DNA of 64,000 nucleotides from Couchioplanes caeruleus (GCF_023499255.1 NZ_CP092183.1:5142501-5206500); one strand, 5' to 3'. Counted from the first letter of the stretch, positions 51,749 to 59,537 are shown. Notes: generated by a model from the sequence alone, not told the origin. Numbers and translations are program-made.

Positions 51749-52459
51749 ATGGACACAATGGCGATGCACATCGCCAACGGGATCGTGAACGGCCCGGTGT
51801 CGGCGGTGTTCGCGGCCTTCGCCGCCGCCGCGCTCACGTTCTGCGTGTGGCGGGCCCGCGCCGACCTCGACGACCGGCTCGCGCCGATGGCGGGGCTCGT
51901 GGCGGCGTTCATCTTCGCCGTGCAGATGCTCAACTTCCAGGTGCTGCCCGGCGTCTCCGGCCACCTGCTCGGCGGCACCCTGGCGGTGATCCTCGTCGGC
52001 CCGTGGGTGGGCGCGCTGTGCGTCTCCACCGTGCTGATCGTCCAGTGCCTGCTGTTCGCCGACGGCGGGCTCACCGCGCTCGGGCTGAACATCACCAACA
52101 TGGCCCTGCTCGGCACGGCGGCCGGTTACCTGCTGGTGGCGGGGCTGCTGCGGATCCTGCCCAAGACGCCGGCCGGACTGGGCGTGACCGCCTTCGCCGC
52201 GTCCGTGGTGAGCGTCGTCATCGCCTCCCAGGGCTTCGTCGCCGAATACTGGCTGGGCGGCACCACACAGCTGTCGCTGCCCGCGATCGCCGGCACCATG
52301 GCCGGCGTGCACACGCTGATCGGCATCGGCGAGGGACTGATCGCGGCGACGACCGTCATGACCGTGGCCCGCGTACGCCCCGACCTGGTCTACGCGCTGC
52401 GCCGGTTCCGCAAGGCGCCCGTGGCCGAGCCCGTACCCGTGGGCGGAGGCGCCGCATGA
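51749..52459 (+). CDS. cbiM: Energy-coupling factor transporter substrate component CbiM/NikM
   Basis: 236 residues, ATG at 51749 after GGGGAGGCTCG; in-frame ATGs follow at 51758 and 51764. The metal-binding N-terminal Met-His of this family appears as MAMHIANGIVNGP, so the functional N-terminus may be the third Met. Six or seven membrane helices follow; ADGGLTALGLNITNMAL and HTLIGIGEGLIA are conserved. It captures cobalt or nickel ions. The upstream Nur-like box favours nickel. Its stop overlaps the next start (ATGA). Confidence 0.92.
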   Translation: MDTMAMHIANGIVNGPVSAVFAAFAAAALTFCVWRARADLDDRLAPMAGLVAAFIFAVQMLNFQVLPGVSGHLLGGTLAVILVGPWVGALCVSTVLIVQCLLFADGGLTALGLNITNMALLGTAAGYLLVAGLLRILPKTPAGLGVTAFAASVVSVVIASQGFVAEYWLGGTTQLSLPAIAGTMAGVHTLIGIGEGLIAATTVMTVARVRPDLVYALRRFRKAPVAEPVPVGGGAA

Positions 52460-52863
52460 GCAAGCGACTCGGATGGTTCCTCGCCGGCGGCCTGCTCGTC
52501 GCCCTGCTGCTGGCCGGCGTGGTGAGCGCGTTCGCCTCCGGCAGCCCGGACGGGCTGGACGCCACGGCCCGGCAGGGCTGCACGTTCGACGCCGAGGGCC
52601 GGATCACCGGTGGCACGTGCATGGCGCAGAAGGAGCAGGACCACCAGCTGAACGGCAGCCCGCTGGCCGGGTACGGCATCCGCGGCCTCGGCGACGACGC
52701 GCTGTCCACCGGGCTGTCGGGCGTGCTCGGCGTGCTGGTGACGTTCGGGATCGGCGCCGGCCTCTTCCGCCTCGTGCGCCGCCGCCCCGCCCCGCAGGCC
52801 GGCCCACGCCCCGCCGACCCGGGCCGCGCCGACGGCACCGCACGGACGGAAGCCGAGGTCTAG
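52456..52863 (+). CDS. cbiN: PDGLE/CbiN-like accessory component of the metal ECF transporter
   Basis: 135 residues, two membrane helices (near 5-25 and 80-100) with an outer loop beginning SPDGLDATARQGC, the PDGL motif of CbiN-type subunits. The loop contains two cysteines (QGC and GGTC) and DHQLNGSPLAGYGI. CbiN assists metal loading of CbiM. It overlaps cbiM by 4 bp, and its TAG overlaps the cbiQ GTG. Confidence 0.85.
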   Translation: MSKRLGWFLAGGLLVALLLAGVVSAFASGSPDGLDATARQGCTFDAEGRITGGTCMAQKEQDHQLNGSPLAGYGIRGLGDDALSTGLSGVLGVLVTFGIGAGLFRLVRRRPAPQAGPRPADPGRADGTARTEAEV

Positions 52864-53624
52864 TGGGCGCCGGCCACGCCCACCCGCTGCACCTGGACCG
52901 CCCCAGCGCGGTGCACCGGCTCCCGCCCGAGGTGAAGATCCTCGCCACGCTGCTCTTCACCATCGTGGTCGTGCTGACCCCGCGGGAGGAGTTCCCGGCC
53001 TTCGGCGGGTACGCGCTGCTGCTCGCGGCCGTCGCGGTGCTCGCACGCGTACCCCTGGGATGGTTGGCCAAGCGCGCCAGCATCGAGCTGCCGTTCGTGC
53101 TGCTCGCCGTCGCCCTGCCGTTCGCCGGGCACGGCGAGCGGGTCGGCTGGCTCGGCATGTCGCTGTCCGTCGACGGGCTGTACGGCGCGTGGAACATCGT
53201 CGCCAAGGGCACGCTCGGCGTCGTGGCGTCGCTGCTGCTCGCCGCCTCCACCACCATGCGGGACCTGATCCTGGGCCTGGACCGGCTGCGCGTGCCGTCG
53301 GTGTTCACCCAGATCGCCACGTTCATGCTGCGCTACCTCGACATCCTGGCCGAGGACGCGCGGCGCATGCGGATCGCCCGGCTCTCGCGCGGCTACGATC
53401 CGAGGTTCCTGTGGCAGGTCAAGGCGTTCGCGGTCAGCGTGGGGTCGCTGTTCCTGCGGGCGTACGAGCGCGGTGAGAGGGTCTACCTGGCGATGGTGTC
53501 GCGGGGATACGACGGGCGGCTGCCCCGTCCCGAGACCGGGGGCGCGACGGCCGCCCAGTGGGCACAGTCGGCGGCCCTGCCGGCGGCGGCGGTCGCCGTC
53601 GCACTCACGGCGGCGCTCCAGTGA
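52863..53624 (+). CDS. cbiQ: ECF transporter transmembrane component CbiQ
   Basis: 253 residues from a GTG overlapping the upstream TAG. It begins HAHPLHLDRPSAVHRLPPEVKI, followed by four or five membrane helices and coupling helices with the two Arg-Gly motifs ARLSRGYDP and MVSRGYDGR that dock on the ATPase. It transmits ATP-driven motion to CbiM. The stop overlaps the cbiO GTG (GTGA). Confidence 0.93.
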   Translation: MGAGHAHPLHLDRPSAVHRLPPEVKILATLLFTIVVVLTPREEFPAFGGYALLLAAVAVLARVPLGWLAKRASIELPFVLLAVALPFAGHGERVGWLGMSLSVDGLYGAWNIVAKGTLGVVASLLLAASTTMRDLILGLDRLRVPSVFTQIATFMLRYLDILAEDARRMRIARLSRGYDPRFLWQVKAFAVSVGSLFLRAYERGERVYLAMVSRGYDGRLPRPETGGATAAQWAQSAALPAAAVAVALTAALQ

Positions 53625-54367
53625 CCGCAGGGCTGCAGGTGTCGGGGCTGACGTATGCGTACCCGGACGGCAGCGTGGCCCTGCGCGGGGTGGACCTGAC
53701 CGTCGCCGAGGGCGAGCGCGTGGCGCTGCTCGGGCCGAACGGGGCCGGCAAGACGACGCTGGTGCTGCACCTCAACGGCGTGCTGCACGGCGGGGCCGGC
53801 ACGGTCGAGGTCGGCGGCCTGCGGGTGGAGGCGCGGGACCGGGCCCGGCTCGCAGAGATCCGCCGCCGCGTGGGCATCGTCTTCCAGGACCCCGACGACC
53901 AGCTGTTCATGCCGACGGTGGCCGAGGACGTGGCGTTCGGCCCGGCCAACCTGGGACTGCGCGGCACGGAGCTGAGCGAGCGCGTGGACGAGGCGCTCGC
54001 GGCGGTCGGCATGACGGAGCACCGCGAGCAGGTGCCGCACCACCTGTCGTTCGGGCAGCGCCGGCGCGTCGCCGTGGCCACGGTGCTGGCGATGCGCCCG
54101 CAGCTGCTGGTGCTCGACGAGCCGTCGTCCAACCTGGACCCGGCGAGCCGGCGTGAGCTCGCCGAGATCCTGCAACGGCTGCCGGTGACCGTGCTGATGG
54201 TGACGCACGACCTGCCGTACGCGATGCAGCTCTGCCCCCGCTCGGTGATCCTCGACGGCGGCCGGATCGCGGCCGACGGCCCGACCGCCGACCTGCTCGC
54301 GGACGCGGAGCTGCTGGCGGCGCACCGGCTGGAGCTGCCGTACGGTTTCCATCCCGTACGCCCCTGA
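53621..54367 (+). CDS. cbiO: ECF transporter ATPase CbiO
   Basis: 248 residues from the GTG at 53621. Walker A GPNGAGKTTLVLHLNG, Q-loop FQDPDDQLFMPTV, signature HLSFGQRRRVAVATVLA, Walker B LLVLDEPSSNLDP and H-loop VTHDLP are complete. FQDPDDQLF is typical of metal ECF ATPases. It powers the CbiM-N-Q complex; a single ATPase gene implies a homodimer. No cobalamin-synthesis or urease genes lie within the window to show which metal is used. Confidence 0.94.
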   Translation: MTAGLQVSGLTYAYPDGSVALRGVDLTVAEGERVALLGPNGAGKTTLVLHLNGVLHGGAGTVEVGGLRVEARDRARLAEIRRRVGIVFQDPDDQLFMPTVAEDVAFGPANLGLRGTELSERVDEALAAVGMTEHREQVPHHLSFGQRRRVAVATVLAMRPQLLVLDEPSSNLDPASRRELAEILQRLPVTVLMVTHDLPYAMQLCPRSVILDGGRIAADGPTADLLADAELLAAHRLELPYGFHPVRP

Positions 54368-54402
54368 GCCGATTGCGGACGGGAAGTGACCGGTAGGAGC
54401 CC

Positions 54403-54408
54403 TACGGT
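54403..54408 (+). promoter_or_regulatory. -10 element TACGGT, leaderless promoter
   Basis: TACGGT is followed by six bases and the ATG at 54415; no ribosome site is visible. Confidence 0.45.
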
Positions 54409-54414
54409 CGGGGC

Positions 54415-54939
54415 ATGACTTCGACGACTCCCGACGGATACACCACCGTCGCCCCGTGGATCGTGACGCCCGACACCGGCCTGCTGCTCGATTTCGTCGC
54501 CGCCACCTTCGAGGGCGTGGAGCTCGGCCGGGTGCCGCTCGAGGACGGCTCCATCGGGCACGCCGAGATCCGGGTGGGCGACACCGTCGTTCTCGCGTTC
54601 GACCGGCGGCCCGGCTGGCCGGAGATGCCCGCGCTGCTGCGGGTCTTCGTCGCGGACGCCGACGCCACAATGCGACGGGCGCAGGCGGCGGGCGCGCGGG
54701 TCGTCACCGCCGCGGCCACGCAAGCGTTCGGCCAGCGCGGCGGCCGGGTGCGGGACCCGTTCGGCAACATCTGGTGGGTGAGCTCGGTGGTCGAGGACGT
54801 CACCCCGGAGGAAGGCATGCGCCGGCTCGGCGAGCCCGCGTACGCCGAGGCGATGCGCGACGCGCAGGAGTCCCTCGACCGGGAGCTGGGGGGAGTGTCC
54901 GGCGCCGTCAGCCGGGTCCGGGGTGTCTCCCCGGCCTGA
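54415..54939 (+). CDS. VOC-superfamily (glyoxalase/bleomycin-resistance-like) protein
   Basis: 174 residues. Paired beta-alpha-beta units: APWIVTPDTGLLLDFVAATFEG ... GHAEIRVGDTVVLAF and LLRVFVADADATMRRAQAAGARVV ... RVRDPFGNIWWVSS. It resembles YhdN/PhnB-type VOC proteins that bind small ligands or metal. A helical C-terminal extension of about 45 residues includes GMRRLGEPAYAEAMRDAQ. The role is unknown; resistance or detoxification is possible. Confidence 0.85.
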   Translation: MTSTTPDGYTTVAPWIVTPDTGLLLDFVAATFEGVELGRVPLEDGSIGHAEIRVGDTVVLAFDRRPGWPEMPALLRVFVADADATMRRAQAAGARVVTAAATQAFGQRGGRVRDPFGNIWWVSSVVEDVTPEEGMRRLGEPAYAEAMRDAQESLDRELGGVSGAVSRVRGVSPA

Positions 54940-54954
54940 CGGCATCCGGCCGGG

Positions 54955-55134
54955 TCAGGCCGCGGTGGTCCCGTCGGCGTCGGTGGCGCCGTCGTGGCCC
55001 GCGGGCGCCGGCTCGAACGGGTGCCGCAGCCGCCACATGGCCTCGTCGCTGTGGTCGGTGTCGACCGCCGGGGCGCCGTCGTCGCCGGCGGCGCCGGCCC
55101 GGAACTGCGGATTGATGCTGTGCTCGATGGCCAT
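54955..55134 (-). CDS. 59-residue small protein, unknown function
   Basis: Translation gives MAIEHSINPQFRAGAAGDDG, then a middle with DTDHSDEAMWRLRHPFEP and an acidic Gly/Asp/Ala tail ending GTTAA. It is preceded by GACAGGACCAC, a fair ribosome site, and nearly every codon ends in G or C, as in its neighbours. It has no Cys and no membrane helix. It is convergent with the VOC gene. The acidic, low-complexity tail suggests an unstructured protein; a modified-peptide precursor is conceivable but no modifying enzyme is adjacent. Confidence 0.5.
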   Translation of the reverse strand: MAIEHSINPQFRAGAAGDDGAPAVDTDHSDEAMWRLRHPFEPAPAGHDGATDADGTTAA

Positions 55135-55259
55135 GTGGTCCTGTCCGTCTCGTGGATGATGGAACGCGTCGCGTGATACCCGGCCGCCGGCAGCACCAAC
55201 CTCCGCCCCCGGGTCACCCGTTCGAGGGGGACGCCGGGGCCGCGCTGCTAGAAAGAACC

Positions 55260-55691
55260 ATGCGGCCGGAGCATTTCAGGATCATTCGGGTCATGGTCGA
55301 CGGAGGCAGGGAAGTGTGCCTGCGGCTCTTCGGCGACCTCGACGCGGACTGCCGCGACGAACTCCGCCATGAACTGTACGACGCCGTGCACGACAACCGC
55401 GCACCGATGCTCGTCGTCGACCTGCACGACACCGCGGTCCTCGGCTCGGAGGCGATCGGCACGCTGCTCGAGGGCTTCCTGCTGGCGCGGCAGGCCGGGA
55501 AGACGCCGCAGATCATCAACGCGCGCGGTGCGGTCCGTACGGTTCTGCAGGTCACCGGCGTGCTGGAGCTGTTCGGGGCGACCGCCGAGTCGTCGGCCCG
55601 GCTGGGCGGCGGCACCGGCGCGCCGGTGCTGCCGCTGCCCACACGCGACGGCACCGGCACGGCGGGCGGGTCACTGCGGCAGGCCACGTAG
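55260..55691 (+). CDS. STAS-domain anti-sigma factor antagonist-like protein
   Basis: 143 residues from the ATG at 55260. The STAS core reads VCLRLFGDLDADCRDELRHEL ... PMLVVDLHDTAVLGSEAIGTLL, with Ser in LGSEAIG at the position phosphorylated in SpoIIAA/RsbV-type antagonists. A flexible tail (about 110-143) follows. It may partner the PAS-PP2C-HATPase-STAS protein at 13.8 kb or another kinase. No kinase gene is adjacent. It overlaps the convergent GH5 gene by 21 bp. Confidence 0.85.
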   Translation: MRPEHFRIIRVMVDGGREVCLRLFGDLDADCRDELRHELYDAVHDNRAPMLVVDLHDTAVLGSEAIGTLLEGFLLARQAGKTPQIINARGAVRTVLQVTGVLELFGATAESSARLGGGTGAPVLPLPTRDGTGTAGGSLRQAT

Positions 55692-57056
55692 GAGGTCGAG
55701 CAGGGGCTCCCGGCGTACGCACCGGTCCAGGCGGAAGGAGTCGGCCAGGTCCGCCGCCTCCGCGGCGGTGAGGCCCGCGAAGCACGCGGCGAACTCGTCC
55801 ACGAGCGGCTCGGCGAACATGATGTGCCGCATCAGCTGGTGGATCCACCGCTGCGCGTTCCACGGGTACGGCTGGAAGCCGGGGAACTCCCGCGCGAACA
55901 TCTCCTCGACCGGCCGGACGAGGTCGCGGACGCCGGCGTCGGTGCTGCCCCACGAGTCGGCGCCCAGCCGCGCCTTCTTCTCGAGGAACCCCTGGATGCG
56001 GGTCATGTACGGCGACTCCGGGTCCGCGTACGCCAGCCCCTGCAGGCCGATGTCCTTGTACGTCCACAGACTCCATCCGGCGCCGTGCCGCCCGTAGATC
56101 TCCAGCTGGTCCTGCAGCACCCGGTAGCGCATGGCGTCCCGCTGCGGGTCGCCGGTGTAGACGGGGCCGAACTCGCCGATCCAGATGGGCGTGCCGGTGC
56201 GCCGCATGTACTCCGTACGCAGCAGGAACGTCTCTTCGAGCCGGGCCTTGTCCACGTACTGCCCCCGCGACTGCCCCGGGTACGGCCCGCCGTCGACGAA
56301 CCCGGGCAGCGCGTAGTCGTGCGTGGTGTACACGGTGTTCGGCAGCGGCTCGTCGAACGCGCTGAAGTCCGTGGAGTAGCGGTTGCCGTCGAGGAAGAGC
56401 ACGTGGCCGGCGTCGATCGCCCGGATCGCCGCGGCCACCCGCTCGTAGAACGGGCCGATCGCGGCGCCGGTCACGTCGGCCGGCTCGTTGAGCGGGTTGT
56501 ATCCGGCCACCCACGGGTCGTCGCGGTAGCGCTCGGCGAACGCCTCCCACAGGTGCACCGCGCGGTCCTGGAAGTGCCGGTGGGTCCAGAAGCTCGCCCA
56601 GTGCGTCGGGTTGTCGCTGTGCCAGTGCTGGTTCTGCGCCCCGGGCACGGTGTGCAGGTCGATGACCGAGTACAGCCCGTGATCCGCGCACGCCCGGATC
56701 GCCGCGTCGAGGCGCGTGAAGCCGTCCTCCTTGAGCTCGAACGGGCGGTCGTCGTCCTCGAAGTGGTGATAGTTGACGGGGATCCGTACGCAGTTCAGCC
56801 CCAGCGACGCCAGGAACGCCGCGTCGTCCGCGCCGAAGAACGCGGGGAAGAACCGCTCGAAGAACGCCTCGTACGCCTCCTCGCCCAGCACCCGGCGCAG
56901 CGCCCGCCGCTGTTGCGACTCGGTGGCCGCGTACCCGGTGATGAAGTTCTCCATGTTCATCCACCCGCCGAGCCCGACCCCGCGCAGCACGACTGGCGAG
57001 CCGTCGCCGCGGACGAGCCGGTCCCCCCGCACCCGAAGGCGCACATCGTGATCCAT
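55671..57056 (-). CDS. GH5-family glycoside hydrolase (cellulase/exo-glucanase-like)
   Basis: 461 residues. TIM-barrel features: VVLRGVGLGGWMNMENF, LGLNCVRIPVNYHHFED, VIDLHTVPGAQN, acid/base Glu in VAGYNPLNEP and nucleophile Glu in PIWIGEFGPVYTGD, then GWSLWTYKDIGLQGL. There is no clear signal peptide at the chosen ATG, so it may act inside the cell on glycolipids or oligosaccharides, as some GH5 glucocerebrosidase-like enzymes do. A longer frame upstream has no fitting codon usage. Confidence 0.88.
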   Translation of the reverse strand: MDHDVRLRVRGDRLVRGDGSPVVLRGVGLGGWMNMENFITGYAATESQQRRALRRVLGEEAYEAFFERFFPAFFGADDAAFLASLGLNCVRIPVNYHHFEDDDRPFELKEDGFTRLDAAIRACADHGLYSVIDLHTVPGAQNQHWHSDNPTHWASFWTHRHFQDRAVHLWEAFAERYRDDPWVAGYNPLNEPADVTGAAIGPFYERVAAAIRAIDAGHVLFLDGNRYSTDFSAFDEPLPNTVYTTHDYALPGFVDGGPYPGQSRGQYVDKARLEETFLLRTEYMRRTGTPIWIGEFGPVYTGDPQRDAMRYRVLQDQLEIYGRHGAGWSLWTYKDIGLQGLAYADPESPYMTRIQGFLEKKARLGADSWGSTDAGVRDLVRPVEEMFAREFPGFQPYPWNAQRWIHQLMRHIMFAEPLVDEFAACFAGLTAAEAADLADSFRLDRCVRREPLLDLLRGLPQ

Positions 57057-57149
57057 GCCCGTCAGCCTCCCCCGGGCGGCCCTGGACCGCCAGACGGGCG
57101 ATCCACCGACTATGGTTACCGGCACCATCGGCTCGACAGGGGTGTGCGC

Positions 57150-57965
57150 GTGGACGGTGTCGACATGGGCAGGTCCGGGATCGACTCGTCGGTGCCGCAC
57201 CCGGCCCGCCGCTACAACTACTGGCTCGGCGGCAAGGACCACTTCGCGGCCGACCGCGCCTCCGGTGACGAGCTCGAGGCGGCGTTCCCCAACGTCCGCA
57301 AGGGAGCGCTGGCCAACCGCGCCTTCCTGCAGCGCGCGACCCGCTACCTGGCCGCCGAGGCCGGCGTCCGCCAGTTCCTCGACATCGGCACCGGCCTGCC
57401 GACCGCCGACAACACCCACGAGGTCGCCCAGGCCGTCGCGCCCGAGAGCCGCATCGTGTACGTCGACAACGACCCGCTCGTGATGGTCCACGCCCGTGCG
57501 CTGCTCACCACGAGCCCGGAGGGCCGGACCTCGTACATCGAGGCGGACCTCAACGACCCGGGCACGATCCTGGCCGACCCGACCCTGCAGGAGACGCTCG
57601 ACCTGGACCGGCCGGTCGGGCTCATGCTGATCGCCGTGCTGCACTTCATCCACGGCCACGGCGCGGCCCGCCCGATCGTCGGCGAGCTCCTCGCGGCACT
57701 GCCGCCGGGCAGCTTCCTGGTCGCCACCCACGCCACGTCGGACTTCGGCACCCCGGAGCAGCAGGCGCTCTACCAGCGGATGGTCGAGGACGGCAAGAGC
57801 GACGTGTGGACGCGCGGCCGCACGGAGTTCGCCGAGCTCTTCGGCGGCCTGGAGCTGGTCGAGCCGGGCGTGGTCCCGGCCAGCGAGTGGCGCCCGCAGC
57901 CGGGCGACCCGGTGTTCGCGAACAACGAGGTCAACGTCTGGGCCGGGGTCGGCCGCAAACCCTGA
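57150..57965 (+). CDS. SAV2177-family (DUF574) SAM-dependent methyltransferase-like protein
   Basis: 271 residues from the GTG at 57150; an ATG at 57165 is possible. Family hallmarks are VPHPARRYNYWLGGKDHFAADR, ANRAFLQRATRYLAAEAGVRQFLDIGTGLPTADNTHEVAQ and YVDNDPLVMVHARALL. These proteins are strongly expanded in actinomycetes and often sit near regulatory or roadblock genes, but their substrate is unknown. A -10-like TATGGT is at 57111-57116. Confidence 0.9.
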   Translation: MDGVDMGRSGIDSSVPHPARRYNYWLGGKDHFAADRASGDELEAAFPNVRKGALANRAFLQRATRYLAAEAGVRQFLDIGTGLPTADNTHEVAQAVAPESRIVYVDNDPLVMVHARALLTTSPEGRTSYIEADLNDPGTILADPTLQETLDLDRPVGLMLIAVLHFIHGHGAARPIVGELLAALPPGSFLVATHATSDFGTPEQQALYQRMVEDGKSDVWTRGRTEFAELFGGLELVEPGVVPASEWRPQPGDPVFANNEVNVWAGVGRKP

Positions 57966-57973
57966 CCGGCGGC

Positions 57974-58558
57974 TCACCGGCCGGGACGCAGACCCCGGAC
58001 CGCGGCGATGACGTCCTTCGGATCGGTGCGGACCGCGGCGTCGGGCCGCACGTCCACGTACCGCACGACGCCCGACCGGTCGGCCATCACCACGGCGGGA
58101 TACGGCAGCGTCGAGCGGCCGGTGCCCAGCACGTCGACGCTCGCCGGGCTGCTGAAGCCGATGCCGAACGCGTCGATCAGGGCATGCCGCGCGTCGGCGG
58201 CCACCAGATAGCCCAGTTCGTGCCGCCGCTTGAGCGCCGCGAGCCGGTCGGCCCGCTGCGGGCTGACCGCGACCAGATGGGCGTCCAGGCCGTCGAGCAC
58301 GGGCGCGAGCTTCTCCCCGTACGCCGCGAGCGCCGCGTCGCAGCCGGCCGAGGCGGCGTGGCGGAAGAAGACCAGCACCAACGGTCCGGTGTCGAGCAGG
58401 CGGTGCAGGTGGATCGGGCCCAGGTCGGCCTCGACCAGCGCCAGGTCGGGGATCCGCCCGCCCGGCGCGACCATCCGGCTCCAGATGGCGTCGCGCTCCA
58501 GCTGCTGCCGGAACACGAGATCGGTGGCCGGCGGCCGGTACGCCGAAGTCGTGGTCAT
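57974..58558 (-). CDS. Peroxiredoxin-like (AhpC/TSA, thioredoxin fold) protein
   Basis: 194 residues from the ATG at 58558. The fold reads GGRIPDLALVEADLGPIHLHRLL, PLVLVFFRHAASAGCDAALAAY and VVMADRSGVVRYVDVRPDA. The peroxidatic T-x-x-C/P-x-x-x-T/S-x-x-C motif is changed: only one Cys is left, in ASAGCD, where a resolving or CxxC second Cys often sits. Peroxidase activity is therefore uncertain. The leaderless promoter carries an ACCTA-N9-TAGGT palindrome, pointing to repression. Confidence 0.75.
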   Translation of the reverse strand: MTTTSAYRPPATDLVFRQQLERDAIWSRMVAPGGRIPDLALVEADLGPIHLHRLLDTGPLVLVFFRHAASAGCDAALAAYGEKLAPVLDGLDAHLVAVSPQRADRLAALKRRHELGYLVAADARHALIDAFGIGFSSPASVDVLGTGRSTLPYPAVVMADRSGVVRYVDVRPDAAVRTDPKDVIAAVRGLRPGR

Positions 58559-58564
58559 GCCGCC

Positions 58565-58588
58565 AGAATACCTACCGAATTGATAGGT
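58565..58588 (-). promoter_or_regulatory. Leaderless promoter with overlapping palindrome for the peroxiredoxin-like gene
   Basis: On the minus strand TATTCT (58570-58565) is six bases before the ATG. ACCTA-N9-TAGGT (58570-58588) touches the -10 and fills the upstream spacer, a good place for a repressor. Regulator unknown. Confidence 0.5.
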
Positions 58589-58621
58589 GTTGGTGACAAG
58601 GTCATGACCATCGGGCGACAT

Positions 58622-58741
58622 TCACCCCTCGACGCCGGTCACGGTGCCGTCCGGCTCGGTGAGGTATCGGCCGCGGGACAGGTCGAGGACGGTCAGCCTC
58701 GTACCGAACGGGTCCGTCACCACCGCGACCCGCCCGACCGG
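58622..58741 (-). pseudogene. C-terminal fragment of a VOC/glyoxalase-family gene
   Basis: The minus strand reads GRVAVVTDPFGTRLTVLDLS then RGRYLTEPDGTVTGVEG and stop, the typical last strand pair and tail of actinobacterial VOC proteins. Upstream codons (SRG-rich) do not fit the family and no start with a ribosome site is present. About 40 codons survive. It is a deletion relic between the peroxiredoxin-like gene and the next small gene. Confidence 0.6.
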
Positions 58742-58835
58742 GATGCCGGCCGGCGGCTCCCCGCGAAGTCGCCTCCGCCCCGCAAAGCACCACTTACCAT
58801 GACCTTTCGGACGCGTACGAGTCGGGACGGTCGCC

Positions 58836-59174
58836 ATGACGCATGCACACCCGGAGCCGCCGGTGCCGGAAGAGCTCGAGTGGGCGCTGGACGAGGCGAA
58901 CAAGGAGGTCGTCGCCGTCGCCCCGGGCTGGTTCCGGGCCTGGCCCACGGGCGACGAGAAGTGGTCGGCCGTCAACGTGCGCGGCGCCACCCAGCTGATC
59001 GTCAACCACAGCCGCGAGGACGAGCGGCATCCGAACGCCTGGACCGTGCGCGCCCTGTTCGGCGACAAGGCCGTCGAGCTGCGGGTCGGCCCGTACGACT
59101 CGAAGGCGCAGGCGATCTGGGTCGCGCACGCCATTCTCAGCCTGGCATTCTCCGACGGCGAGGGTACCGTGTGA
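58836..59174 (+). CDS. Small soluble protein, unknown function
   Basis: 112 residues: an acidic N-terminus (PVPEELEWALDEANKEVVAV), then APGWFRAWPTGDEKWSAVNVRGATQLIVNH and a helical end (SKAQAIWVAHAILSLAF). It is Trp-rich for its size and probably folded. No family recognised. It lies 27 bp upstream of the next small membrane gene and is probably co-transcribed with it. Confidence 0.65.
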   Translation: MTHAHPEPPVPEELEWALDEANKEVVAVAPGWFRAWPTGDEKWSAVNVRGATQLIVNHSREDERHPNAWTVRALFGDKAVELRVGPYDSKAQAIWVAHAILSLAFSDGEGTV

Positions 59175-59201
59175 GGATCCGCGGACCACGGAGGTGACGA
59201 C

Positions 59202-59462
59202 GTGGCCGACCCCGAGAAGAGCTTCCCCGACGACAACCGCAGCTTCGACGACATCGTCCGGCGGCTGCACGCGGAGGACCCGGGCTTCACGGCCGCCTTC
59301 CACGAGCCCCGCCGACCGCCCGGCCGCACGCCCCTGATCATCGGCGCCGTGCTCTGCCTCGGCGCGATCCTGCTGCTCGCGTTCGGCGGGGTGACCGGGG
59401 CGGTGCTCGCGGTGTTCCCCTGGCTGGCCGGGATGGCGTTCGCGCTCAAGGGCCGCGGCTGA
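59202..59462 (+). CDS. DUF3040-like small membrane protein
   Basis: 86 residues from the GTG at 59202 behind GGAGGTGACGAC, one of the strongest ribosome sites here. The N-terminal part SFDDIVRRLHAEDPGFTAAF matches the 'L-x-x-eDP-x-fa' pattern of DUF3040, followed by two membrane helices (LIIGAVLCLGAILLLAFGGV, AVLAVFPWLAGMAFAL). Such proteins are common in actinomycetes, sometimes linked to septation, but function is unproven. Confidence 0.75.
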   Translation: MADPEKSFPDDNRSFDDIVRRLHAEDPGFTAAFHEPRRPPGRTPLIIGAVLCLGAILLLAFGGVTGAVLAVFPWLAGMAFALKGRG

Positions 59463-59537
59463 CCCGGCCGGGTCACTGCAAACTTCCTGCACGTCCGTGG
59501 GCGTTGACTCGCACCCCGGGGCATGTGACGGTGACCA

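Noticed and set aside
54955..55134. Calling the 59-residue protein a lanthipeptide or lasso precursor
   Set aside because: There are no cysteines, no leader-core boundary and no modifying enzyme nearby.
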